NCBI RefSeq assembly: GCF_016055025.1
Contig: NZ_JAECVW010000012.1
DNA length: 62,142 nucleotides
Strand: one strand, 5' to 3'
Source: Thermoactinomyces intermedius
Lineage (GTDB): Bacteria > Bacillota > Bacilli > Thermoactinomycetales > Thermoactinomycetaceae
The position numbers and the translations under genes are program-made. Shown piece by piece: positions 7,280 to 14,486 of the stretch. The notes beneath the pieces are model-generated. The model ran no database searches. It worked only from the letters and a program-made list of their open reading frames with translations, and was not told where the DNA came from. Position 1 is the stretch's first letter; the number at the start of each line of letters is the position of its first letter.

Positions 7280-7332
7280 AGACTGACTGTCTGTCTAAAA
7301 TCAGTATATTCGTGTTATTACAATCAAGTCAA
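7280..7332 (-). promoter_or_regulatory. Promoter with operator-like palindrome for the leftward accessory genes
   Basis: On the minus strand, TTGACT (7332-7327) and TATACT (7308-7303) are 18 bases apart. A 17-bp imperfect palindrome, AGACTGACTGTCTGTCT, at 7280-7296 covers the likely transcription start. This suggests repressor control, as in phage early promoters. Confidence 0.6.
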
Positions 7333-7372
7333 GACTTTTTTGTCTAAAAACCCCGTGCACAGTGTAGACGAT

Positions 7373-7642
7373 GTGAACAATACAAAACATCTACCCCCTA
7401 ATAGAGCGTATAGAGGGTATTTGAGAGGTCATTTTACCTCTCTAACTCCTCTAATCCCCCTATCTCTTGACAACTTTATTTAACCGTTCACACTGTATAC
7501 ACTGTTCACGTAATAAAAGAGAATATAGATAATATAAGGACTGGAGGGTGTGAACGGTTTTAATTTTTGGCGTGAACAATGTGAACGATGGAAAATTTTA
7601 GGTGTGAACAGTTCCGAAAAACTGTTCACGGTAATTGTTCAC
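7373..7642. repeat. Array of nine GTGAAC boxes
   Basis: GTGAAC occurs forward at 7373, 7550, 7572, 7581 and 7604, and reversed (GTTCAC) at 7486, 7504, 7624 and 7637. The copies at 7604 and 7624 form a perfect inverted repeat with ten-base arms (GTGAACAGTT/AACTGTTCAC) and a six-base loop at 7604-7629. The density is far above chance for a hexamer in 270 bases. Candidates are iterons of an origin, repressor operators, or integrase/excisionase arm sites. Confidence 0.8.
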
Positions 7643-7654
7643 GGTCTTTCACGC

Positions 7655-7683
7655 TGCAAACCAATTGCAAACATATTGCAAAC
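7655..7683. repeat. Three TGCAAAC boxes at 11-bp spacing
   Basis: TGCAAAC starts at 7655, 7666 and 7677, one helical turn apart, all on the same face. They lie about 100-130 bases from the tRNA-derived core. Phased direct repeats near an attachment core are typical arm-type sites for a tyrosine integrase or sites for an excisionase. Confidence 0.75.
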
Positions 7684-7785
7684 GAACATTAGCAACATGG
7701 AGGGGTACCCAGGCATAGAAATGTACAAAATCGCCGTTTTTTGGACGTATCAGGCACATATAAACATTAAAAAACGGGTGTCGTC

Positions 7786-7849
7786 GAACTCGAAAACCGT
7801 TGTGCGGGTATTCCCCGTACCGTGGTTTCGAATCCCACCCTCTCCGCCA
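7786..7849 (+). other. Attachment-site copy: 3' half of tRNA-Ser(CGA), decayed
   Basis: The sequence from the anticodon loop (CTCGAAAA, anticodon CGA) through a long class-II variable arm, the T arm with TTCGAAT, the acceptor strand CCTCTCC, discriminator G and CCA (7847-7849) matches a tRNA-Ser 3' half. The 5' half is missing: no GGAGAGG, no D arm, and the bases before the anticodon loop do not pair with its 3' side. The T stem has one mismatch. Tyrosine integrases that target tRNA genes leave exactly such a partial copy at the far end of the element. An intact tRNA-Ser is expected left of this window. Confidence 0.75.
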
Positions 7850-7855
7850 AACGCC

Positions 7856-7887
7856 AAGAGCTTCGCAACAGCGGAGCTCTTTTTTTG
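7856..7887 (+). terminator. Terminator behind the tRNA-Ser remnant
   Basis: Arms AGAGCT and AGCTCT flank a 12-base loop and are followed by a run of seven T residues. It lies seven bases after the CCA, where the terminator of the original tRNA gene would be, so chromosomal sequence resumes at 7850. Confidence 0.75.
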
Positions 7888-8038
7888 TTTTGCTTTCAAA
7901 ATGGACAAGACAGACAGTATAGGATTGAAGGATACTTTCTTAGTTGTTAACATAGAGTGCGATTTTTTACAGGTGATTTCATTTCCTCCTTTCAGGTGAC
8001 CTTTGGCTCGCCTCTTTTTTTGGTGAATATATAAAAGT

Positions 8039-8068
8039 AAAGGGGATTCCTTCTGACGAATCCCCTTT
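8039..8068 (-). terminator. Terminator of the leftward 8867-8077 unit
   Basis: Perfect 11-base arms AAAGGGGATTC and GAATCCCCTTT surround an eight-base loop, with a T-rich tract following on the minus strand. It lies nine bases beyond the small membrane-protein stop. Confidence 0.8.
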
Positions 8069-8076
8069 ACACAGCA

Positions 8077-8187
8077 TTACTTGTTTTTTTTCTTCACCCA
8101 ATAAATAATGGCCCCAATGATGACAATGCCAAATACAAACATCAATGTCTGGTACAGAAGAGTAGCGATACTAAATATTTTAACCAA
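8077..8187 (-). CDS. Tiny single-helix membrane protein (about 36 aa)
   Basis: A frame on the minus strand encodes LVKIFSIATLLYQTLMFVFG followed by IVIIGAIIYWVKKKNK: one membrane helix and a lysine-rich end. The only in-frame start before the upstream stop is TTG at 8187, which stands too close to an AGGAG site; an internal ATG would leave about 21 residues. It lies between the secreted-protein gene (stop at 8226) and a terminator, so it is probably cotranscribed with it. The pairing suggests an accessory or immunity peptide, but this is a guess. Confidence 0.4.
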   Translation of the reverse strand: MVKIFSIATLLYQTLMFVFGIVIIGAIIYWVKKKNK

Positions 8188-8225
8188 CTCCTGTTGATTT
8201 TGTTATGGTGGAGTATATTGAAATT

Positions 8226-8867
8226 TTACGGTACAGTATATCCATAGTGAATATTGATGTCTTTAGAGTAAACGGTTCCGACTCCCTGAACAAATACAAC
8301 CCATTTACCTGTTCCTCCACCTTTTACCATAGTGGTTCTTGAGCCGCTTGTTGGAGTACAATAAGCATATTTTTGGTCCCACCCAAGAGAAAAAGTCACA
8401 CCTGTATGTGTTGTCCAAGCACGGCAGCTTGTAATTATTTTATTACTATTCCAAGTAATATCGGCATAAAGATTAATTTTTGAGAATCCAAACGATACAG
8501 ATCTTACTTGAGTTGTTCCTAACGCAAGGGTACTAAATGAAGAGTCTTCGATTATTGGGTTTTCAGCGTCCTTATTGATTTTTGTAAAGAATTTATCAGC
8601 TGCCTCAACACTATCAAATTTAATGACTTCTGTTCCTTGAGGGATATTAGTTGCGGGTTCTAAATTGTATTTTTGAAAGAGTTGTTCTAGTGTTAGGCTT
8701 TCCCCAGTGCTCGGCAAGTTTGTTACTAGTTCATCTCCATCAACTACCTCATATGTACTGTCCAGCTCTGCATCACTCATTTTAATTCCTGCTGCATGGC
8801 TGTAAGAAGGAATGAAAGAGCTAATTGTTAGTGTTAGTAATGTGAATAACATAAAAATTTTTTTCAT
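8226..8867 (-). CDS. Secreted protein of unknown function (213 aa)
   Basis: A clear Sec signal peptide (MKKIFMLFTLLTLTISSFIP...SHAA, cleavage near residue 26) leads into a 187-residue mature protein. The first half is acidic (SDAELDSTYEVVDGDELVTN); the second half is beta-rich, with two cysteines (SCRAW, YAYCTP) that could form a disulfide, and ends in 'INIHYGYTVP'. I recognise no family. The region is markedly AT-rich compared with the operons to the right, hinting at transfer next to the prophage boundary. A single-helix peptide gene follows it. An antimicrobial or matrix role is possible but unsupported. Confidence 0.75.
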   Translation of the reverse strand: MKKIFMLFTLLTLTISSFIPSYSHAAGIKMSDAELDSTYEVVDGDELVTNLPSTGESLTLEQLFQKYNLEPATNIPQGTEVIKFDSVEAADKFFTKINKDAENPIIEDSSFSTLALGTTQVRSVSFGFSKINLYADITWNSNKIITSCRAWTTHTGVTFSLGWDQKYAYCTPTSGSRTTMVKGGGTGKWVVFVQGVGTVYSKDINIHYGYTVP

Positions 8868-9094
8868 ATATTAAGCTCCTTTACACTTAATTAATTCTAT
8901 TATCACTAGATTTATAAAAATATTCAAGAGTTTTATATAGATGATATTTAATTTGATTTTTATTGTTATTCTTATTTTTATACCAATTACAGATTGATAA
9001 TTGGGTCGCGTCTTATTCAAATCTTCTCCAAGTTTATTAATAATATACAGAAATGATTGAATTTTATATATAATAAAGGAGGAGGTGTGTTGGC

Positions 9095-9223
9095 GTGAGC
9101 CGTTTTCAAGAGATAAGCCCCGGTTTGAAAACATGTCCCCGTTGTGGAGAAGGGAAGCTGCATAAAACCATAGACGGATATGTGGTTTGTGACGAATGTG
9201 ATTATGAAGAATATGAGGGATGA
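9095..9223 (+). CDS. Small zinc-ribbon protein (42 aa)
   Basis: A GTG at 9095 behind AAAGGAGGAGGTG opens a 42-residue frame: VSRFQEISPGLKTCPRCGEG, then KLHKTIDGYVVCDECDYEEYEG. Two CxxC knuckles (CPRC and CDEC) 20 residues apart form a classical zinc ribbon like those in transcription or ribosomal proteins. A terminator hairpin follows directly, so it is a single-gene unit. The function is unknown; small zinc ribbons of this kind often bind nucleic acid or partner proteins. Confidence 0.7.
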   Translation: MSRFQEISPGLKTCPRCGEGKLHKTIDGYVVCDECDYEEYEG

Positions 9224-9228
9224 GTTGT

Positions 9229-9252
9229 TCCCGCACAGCGGGAGTTTTCTTT
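9229..9252 (+). terminator. Terminator after the zinc-ribbon gene
   Basis: CCCGC-ACA-GCGGG hairpin followed by GTTTTCTTTTT, six bases after the stop. Confidence 0.75.
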
Positions 9253-9323
9253 TTATACCAAGGTAATAAGAATGATCCTGTGGAATAAGTATTAGCAACA
9301 TCCATTGAAGGAGTCAAAGTCCA

Positions 9324-9902
9324 TTGAAAACGGCAGATGCTTTTTTAAAGGGATACAAGCCTGCATTTTTGGAAATACTCGGCTTGAAACAGACGACAAA
9401 GCACTTGAATTTTTTATTGGCGAACTATCCGCATGTGAGTCATCGTGATTACGACTTATTGTCCGGTAACCGGTTTTATTTGTTTTTTCAAACCGACTTC
9501 ATGCGTCACCGGTTTGAAGAAGAGTTGAAACAAAGCACTTTTTCGTTAGCGGACACAGACCGCATTTTGGGGATGACTTTGGGATTCCCGCCGCGAGCTG
9601 TCGGTTTTTATGTCCAAATGATGAGGGAAAAAAGAAAAGGAAACACTCAAGCGTATCAACAAATGAAAAGCAGAAAAATCGGTATGATTTACAGCGGATG
9701 CTCGTTTGCTTCGGATATCGCGGATTTCAAGGAAAATGCGTTGTGGTTGCTTAAAAGGTATCCGTACGAAGAAGCAAAAGAAGACGGCATGTATATCCGC
9801 ATCGGTTTGGAACCGCGCATACCAGTGCCGGTTGATGATTACCAAGGGCTTACGGAGTTTCACGAATACATAATGAAAAAAAGCGGCTTTGTGACTGTAT
9901 AA
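9324..9902 (+). CDS. Hypothetical protein (192 aa)
   Basis: The TTG start at 9324 follows GAAGGAG. The product (MKTADAFLKGYKPAFLEILG...) is a soluble mixed alpha/beta protein with no signal or membrane segment. Features include 'MTLGFPPRAVGFYVQMM' in the middle and 'GMIYSGCSFASD', and it ends in 'HEYIMKKSGFVTV'. It does not show a catalytic motif I can name, and I do not recognise the family. It stands alone between the zinc-ribbon unit and a lipoprotein gene. It is long, has normal codon use for this genome and a proper SD, so it is a real gene. Confidence 0.7.
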   Translation: MKTADAFLKGYKPAFLEILGLKQTTKHLNFLLANYPHVSHRDYDLLSGNRFYLFFQTDFMRHRFEEELKQSTFSLADTDRILGMTLGFPPRAVGFYVQMMREKRKGNTQAYQQMKSRKIGMIYSGCSFASDIADFKENALWLLKRYPYEEAKEDGMYIRIGLEPRIPVPVDDYQGLTEFHEYIMKKSGFVTV

Positions 9903-9992
9903 AGCGATCGCTTGGGAGTTCCCCCGGCGTCGGTATGTTATCATGTGACGGATGACAGCAGCTTCACGAGAACAACATGGGGGAACGATGTG

Positions 9993-10199
9993 ATGTTGAA
10001 AAAAGTATCGATGATCTTGGTATGTACGTTCCTGCTGACGGGAGTGGCAGGTTGTTCTGAAGAAAAAATGACCAATCGGGGGGATTTGTCGGCCCATGTT
10101 CCATGCATGGAGAAAAAGAATATCACGTTTGAGCAAAGAGCGGACGGTTTTTACTTAAGTGATGATGAATGGGATAAGTTTATTTGGTTTTGCAGTTAG
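9993..10199 (+). CDS. Small lipoprotein (68 aa)
   Basis: The ATG at 9993 is chosen because the signal sequence starts there: MLKKVSMILVCTFLLTGVAGC carries a lipobox (LTGVAGC) with the modified Cys at residue 21. The mature part is only 47 residues, with two further Cys residues (VPCMEK and the penultimate Cys). Translation upstream to 9912 is possible but would bury the signal peptide. The protein would be tethered to the outer face of the membrane. Function unknown. Confidence 0.7.
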   Translation: MLKKVSMILVCTFLLTGVAGCSEEKMTNRGDLSAHVPCMEKKNITFEQRADGFYLSDDEWDKFIWFCS

Positions 10200-10278
10200 A
10201 ATGGTGTGTCTGTGAGTGAGAGAGCCATTCGCGGCAAAAAGGGCGGTTCCTTAAGTTAAGGCTCAAGGTGGTGACAAG

Positions 10279-10752
10279 GTGACAGTTCATATTCGGCCGG
10301 CAGTTCTTTCAGATATTGGTGCGATTCGTGAGATTGCCCGGGTTGCTTGGCATCATACGTATGAAAACTTGATTCTGGAGCCGGTTCGTTAGCAGTTCTC
10401 GGTGGCTTATTCCGACGAAAAGCTGAAGCGGCGAATGGGGGAATCCATCTTTTGGGTGGCTGAAGCGAAAGGAAAAGTTTCCGGCTTTATTCAGGTGACG
10501 CAATAAGAGAGGACGTCGGTGATCGATGCGATTTATGTGTTTCCTGAATCCCAGGGACAAGGCATCGGGACAATGCTTTTGGCCCAGGCTTTGAAGAATC
10601 TAAAAGAATGGACGGTCGATGTGGAAGCCGGAAATAAAACGGGGATCCGCTTTTATAAAGCCAGGGAATTTCAAGCGGTGGAAGAATATAAAGAGCCTTT
10701 TTTCGGATATGATTTGAAAACGATCAGGATGACAACAGACATTTTGATTTAA
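10279..10752 (+). pseudogene. GNAT acetyltransferase, broken by two in-frame stop codons
   Basis: From a GTG at 10279 one single frame runs to 10752 and reads as a complete ~157-residue GNAT N-acetyltransferase, interrupted by TAG at 10390-10392 (codon 38) and TAA at 10504-10506 (codon 76). There is no frameshift. The N-terminus (VTVHIRPAVLSDIGAIREIA) and the acetyl-CoA loop 'ESQGQGIGTMLL' (Q/RxxGxG/A) near codon 90 are intact. The two stops replace codons in otherwise conserved sequence, so this looks like a recently inactivated gene. The second half is open from 10519 and could yield a fragment, but without the N-terminal substrate half. Confidence 0.8.
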
Positions 10753-10853
10753 AGGATTTGTCACAGGACTCATGCCAAATAAACATGTGGAAATGCTTGC
10801 TCTGCGATAAAATGGATAGTGAGATTTTTAGTCTTGCTTAGGGAGTTATGATG

Positions 10854-11771
10854 ATGCTGGATAAGATCAAAGGTGGTTTATTCGGAGTGGCGATCGGGGA
10901 TGCGTTGGGGGCGACAACGGAATTTATGAGCCGGGGGGAAATTGAAGAGAAATATGGCTACTTGACGGAAATCATCGGCGGAGGCTGGCTGGGTTTGGAG
11001 CCGGGGGAAACAACGGATGATACGGCGATGACCATGGCGGTTGCCAACGGGTTGGTGAAAAACCCTGCCAATCCGGTGGCAAGGATTGGGGATGAGATCA
11101 AACAGTGGGTTGAATCGAGTCCCCGAGATATCGGAAATATTCTTCGCACGACTTATGATTGTTATGACGGAGACTGGTTTGATGCAGCGGAAAAGGCACA
11201 TCAAGTGCTAAGCGGAAGAAGTGCAGGAAATGGGACTTTGATGCGTTGTTTGCCGGTTGCCCTCATGTACAGCGATCAAGCCAAAATCATGGAAATCAGC
11301 CGCTTGCAATCCAAAATGACGCATTATGATGATCTGGCCTCGGAAGCATGTGTGTTGTATAACTGCATTGCTTACCGGGTTCTTTCCGGGGAATCCCTGA
11401 CATCGGCGATAGAAGAGGAGATCCGGGACACCCGCTATGATGAATCCATTCACGAGAAACCTCAGGTTCCGCCCAATGGTTATGTGGAAAACACCCTCAA
11501 ATGGGTATTGCATCTGTTATGGAATGCTTCCTCTTTTGAAGAAGTCGTTCAGGAGGCGGCCAATCTGGGAGGGGATTCGGATACCATTGGAGCCATCGCC
11601 GGCGGATTGGCAGGTCTTTACTGGGGATTTGAGGCCATTTCTCGGGAGTATAAAGAAGCGATTTTAATCAAAGATGAGCTTGAATCCTTGGCTGAACAAC
11701 TTTGGCAAGTTCGGCAAAACGAAATGGAAAACATTTCATCGGAAAGCTTTTCTGCAACTCCGGGATCTTAA
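10854..11771 (+). CDS. ADP-ribosylglycohydrolase family protein (DraG-like)
   Basis: The 305-residue product removes ADP-ribose from proteins or small molecules by family knowledge. Motifs are in the right order: 'GVAIGDALGATTEF' (residues ~9-22), 'TTDDTAMTMAVA' with the metal-binding Thr-Asp-Asp (~54-58), 'GNGTLMRCLP' (~125), and 'NLGGDSDTIGAIAGGLAG' with the second metal-binding Asp pair (~238-248). Three ATG codons stand in tandem (10848, 10851, 10854); the third has the best spacing to GGGAG. The length matches the family. It is a single-gene unit ended by a strong terminator. The substrate cannot be told from sequence. Confidence 0.88.
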   Translation: MLDKIKGGLFGVAIGDALGATTEFMSRGEIEEKYGYLTEIIGGGWLGLEPGETTDDTAMTMAVANGLVKNPANPVARIGDEIKQWVESSPRDIGNILRTTYDCYDGDWFDAAEKAHQVLSGRSAGNGTLMRCLPVALMYSDQAKIMEISRLQSKMTHYDDLASEACVLYNCIAYRVLSGESLTSAIEEEIRDTRYDESIHEKPQVPPNGYVENTLKWVLHLLWNASSFEEVVQEAANLGGDSDTIGAIAGGLAGLYWGFEAISREYKEAILIKDELESLAEQLWQVRQNEMENISSESFSATPGS

Positions 11772-11793
11772 ATATGGATGCTTGCAGCAGATG

Positions 11794-11830
11794 AAACCCG
11801 AACAATATGAATCATGGTTCGGGTTTTTTG
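11794..11830 (+). terminator. Terminator after the ADP-ribosylglycohydrolase
   Basis: AACCCGAAC/GTTCGGGTT arms around a 13-base loop, followed by six T residues. Confidence 0.85.
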
Positions 11831-12186
11831 TTTTCCATTTAAGACAGATCATTTAACGCGATTTTAAAAGGAAAGGAAATATATTTTAAAGAAACACTGG
11901 TTGAACGCTGTATTTTATTAAATAGTGTAAAATTGATCTCATTGATGACAGCGGAAAGAAAGAATCTAATCTAAATTCTTCTAAATTAAAAAGAAAATAC
12001 ATCATCTCTCTAAACGAATTACAATGTTTTTGGCGTTATCCATTTTTTGAATATACAAAATAAAATCAGATTGATTATAAAATATAATATTTATATAATA
12101 GCGAAAAATTAAGTGGAAGCCATAATCGTTAACTTCTATGTGCCGAGTAAAAGTTCGTTCTTCAAAAGAGGTGAAACGGTGATAAA
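11831..12186. other. AT-rich intergenic stretch with promoter
   Basis: This 356-base stretch has no gene. It contains a strong-looking promoter for the lipase gene: TTGATT at 12071 and TATAAT at 12094, 17 bases apart. The rest is AT-rich without repeats or RNA structure that I can recognise. Confidence 0.6.
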
Positions 12187-13542
12187 ATGAAATTTTTACA
12201 TCAGGGGAGTGTCATTCTCTTTCTTATTTTGATTGTAAGTTTTATTGGCATTCAACCTGTCGGGGCGACCAAGGGAGGAAGCTTTGAAATTCCCAGTGTA
12301 AATGATGACTTTAATCAAGTAAAACCAGGTCCGGCTCCTGCCAAAGAGATATCCGTTTCAGAGACAAAACAGGAAAAAGGTTTTTTTGATAAAGTGAGAG
12401 ACTTTTTTTCTAGTACATGGGAAAAGGGAAAGTCAGGAATAAAGAAAGCATCAGATTGGATTGTATCAAAGGCAAAAGGTGTCTGGAACTGGGTGACCTC
12501 TAAAACAGGCAAGGTCGCAGGTGCAATAGCTCTGGGGGCTGCTGCCATTTCGGCGATATTTCGCAAATATGGGCAACAGATCAAAAGCGGGGTTCAGTCA
12601 GCATACAGTGGTGCAAAGCAATGGGTTAAGAATTTGCTGGGAATTCGTTATGATTATCCTCATGGTACCATTCATACAATTGATACGACCGACAAGGAAC
12701 TGGCACATGCGGCAGACTTGACATACTTGGATGTGATATCTGAGAGAAATATTAAAACCACTTTAGGTGAAGAATGGGTGGAAGAGGAAGATTTATATCT
12801 CGATTTGCCCAATGGATTGCAAGCGCATGTGTTTGTTAATGATCATACAAATGAAATGATTATTGCTTTCAGAGGTACCGAACCAAAATGGGAAGATATT
12901 GTAATTGGTGATGGTCCCATTGCTTTTGGAAACGATCGTATAAATCTGCAGGCAATCGAAGCCCGAAAGTATGTTGAGAAAATATTAAACAATCCTGATT
13001 ATAGGGATTATGAAAAAGTTCTTACCGGTCATTCCCTTGGAGGGTATCTGGCCGCAGATTGCGCCATCAAATACCGGGTTCCAGCAATTACCTTTAATGC
13101 TCCGGGAAAAAATCTGTTCCCAAATGTCAATGTAACAACGCTGGCAGGTGCTGTACGAGGTGCTGGCGGTGGTCCGGTTGGAGTCGTGGGTGGGGCCGTC
13201 GGAAGTACGGCTGCAGGTTATGTAGAAAATATGCTTGATCCCCAACTTCGGGCAGAAGAAGCCAATGAGAAAGCCGGTACATACGACAAATTGATTCGAA
13301 ATTACCGTTATGATGATGATCTGGTAGGCTCATTGGGGTATCGTCCCGGAAAAACATATGACATTGAATCAGATGGCCGAGTAGAAAAAGATGAAGGTTT
13401 GGATAATCAGCTGGGCTTTGGCATAAAAAGTCACGGTATCTCCAATTTCACAAGCTATGATCGTGAGAAAGGGGAGTATGTGGATGTGGATTCACCAATT
13501 CCTGATTTGTATGGAGAGAATGGAAATATTGTAGAAAGATAA
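12187..13542 (+). CDS. Secreted lipase-like alpha/beta hydrolase
   Basis: The 451-residue product starts with a Sec signal peptide (to about residue 27, 'IQPVGA'). Residues ~65-150 form an amphipathic Lys/Trp-rich helical region with a hydrophobic stretch (VAGAIALGAAAISAIF) that could touch membranes. Residues ~165-420 are a class-3-lipase-like hydrolase: 'IIAFRGTE' (oxyanion strand), 'LTGHSLGGYLA' with nucleophile Ser283, Asp candidates in 'YRYDDDLVG', and His in 'KSHGISNF'. A Gly-rich insertion (GAGGGPVGVVGGAVG) lies between them. The next gene, 15 bases on, is a lipoprotein in the same operon. It may act outside the cell on lipids; a toxin/immunity relation is possible. Confidence 0.75.
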   Translation: MKFLHQGSVILFLILIVSFIGIQPVGATKGGSFEIPSVNDDFNQVKPGPAPAKEISVSETKQEKGFFDKVRDFFSSTWEKGKSGIKKASDWIVSKAKGVWNWVTSKTGKVAGAIALGAAAISAIFRKYGQQIKSGVQSAYSGAKQWVKNLLGIRYDYPHGTIHTIDTTDKELAHAADLTYLDVISERNIKTTLGEEWVEEEDLYLDLPNGLQAHVFVNDHTNEMIIAFRGTEPKWEDIVIGDGPIAFGNDRINLQAIEARKYVEKILNNPDYRDYEKVLTGHSLGGYLAADCAIKYRVPAITFNAPGKNLFPNVNVTTLAGAVRGAGGGPVGVVGGAVGSTAAGYVENMLDPQLRAEEANEKAGTYDKLIRNYRYDDDLVGSLGYRPGKTYDIESDGRVEKDEGLDNQLGFGIKSHGISNFTSYDREKGEYVDVDSPIPDLYGENGNIVER

Positions 13543-13557
13543 AGGAGTGACCCGATT

Positions 13558-14298
13558 GTGAGGTTTCGAAATACATGGATCTTAGTAGCGAGTATGCTTG
13601 TCTTGCTCTTGGCAGGATGTCAGGGTGAATCAACCGACACAACAAAGGAAGTGAACCAAGTGGGAGAAGAAGAGCTCAAAGAAAAAGCAATCCAGCATAT
13701 AAAAGAGACTTATAACAAGGAATTTGAAGTAACAAAAGTAGAATGTGTGAGTAAGTTTGGAGCAAGTTGTTTTATCACGGGAAAAGTGAAAGACGGAAAG
13801 GACACAGAAATTACGGTGTACTGGCTGCCGCCGGATGGAATCAAAGATGATTATGTTCTCACATTATGGGATGAGGAATTGGAACCGGAGATCAAGTCGC
13901 TGTCGGAAAGGATGATGGATATCAGGGAAATCAAAACGATATCTTATTCAAACGGGGCAAAAAAAAGCAAATACACCGGAGATGTCCCGTCCGTCTTTGA
14001 AGTGCTGAAAAACGGCGGAGATAAGGACTATTTATTTCATTGGAGAGGAAGAATTTATGAGAATAATGGTCAATATGAAACGGGAATTAAAGATTTTTTA
14101 AAGGAAATCAAGGCAATGAATTTCAATAGAGTTTTAATCACTATTTTTGTTGCAGATGATGAACTGAAATCTGCATCAAATCATGTAGAAGAGAGCGATT
14201 ATACGTTATACCGCTACAATATCAAAATTGATGACATCCAAAAAGTGGATATAAATCATCTCAACTTGGATCAGTATAAAACGGTCATTAAACATTAA
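13558..14298 (+). CDS. Lipoprotein, partner of the secreted lipase-like protein
   Basis: A GTG start at 13558 follows AAAGGAGTG. The signal peptide ends in the lipobox LLAGC (Cys at residue 21), so the 246-residue protein is anchored to the outer membrane face. The mature part is acidic and lysine-rich, with no recognised domain; one region (KAIQHIKETYNKEFEVTKVECVSKFGASCF) resembles small PepSY/cystatin-like folds only loosely. It is cotranscribed with the secreted lipase-like gene (15-base gap) and shares its terminator. An immunity, chaperone or substrate-capture role for that enzyme is inference. Confidence 0.7.
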   Translation: MRFRNTWILVASMLVLLLAGCQGESTDTTKEVNQVGEEELKEKAIQHIKETYNKEFEVTKVECVSKFGASCFITGKVKDGKDTEITVYWLPPDGIKDDYVLTLWDEELEPEIKSLSERMMDIREIKTISYSNGAKKSKYTGDVPSVFEVLKNGGDKDYLFHWRGRIYENNGQYETGIKDFLKEIKAMNFNRVLITIFVADDELKSASNHVEESDYTLYRYNIKIDDIQKVDINHLNLDQYKTVIKH

Positions 14299-14307
14299 CA
14301 GAAAGGA

Positions 14308-14346
14308 GATGGACAGATAGGGAATTTCAGTCTGTCCATCTTTTTT
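14308..14346 (+). terminator. Terminator of the lipase-lipoprotein operon
   Basis: Perfect ten-base arms GATGGACAGA and TCTGTCCATC followed by six T residues, ten bases after the stop. Confidence 0.9.
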
Positions 14347-14486
14347 ATCTTCTGTATGATGCTGTTGTTCGTTTTCACCTGATTTGTATGACGAGGATTG
14401 ATAATCTCATAATCCGGTGGGGATTTTCCATTTTTTGGTTTTAGTTCAGGGATAAGGGGCATTTTTCCGGGGTTGTATTGAAAACA

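Larger units (their letters stand above)
7241..8076. other. Long non-coding stretch at the element boundary
   Basis: No convincing gene lies in these 836 bases. In order it holds the leftward promoter and palindrome, nine GTGAAC/GTTCAC boxes, three phased TGCAAAC boxes, the tRNA-Ser 3' remnant, a terminator hairpin, and about 140 bases of chromosomal flank in which I see nothing before the 8039-8068 hairpin. Frames open here are read across the tRNA remnant and repeats and are not credible. Confidence 0.7.

Noticed and set aside
7750..7953. Open frame of 67 codons on the minus strand over the tRNA remnant
   Set aside because: Its 'FGGEGGIRNHGTGNT' part is the usual false translation of the antisense of a tRNA-Ser 3' end.
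7550..7999. Open frame of 149 codons running across the GTGAAC boxes and the tRNA remnant
   Set aside because: It reads through direct repeats, a tRNA half and a terminator hairpin, so it cannot be a normal gene.
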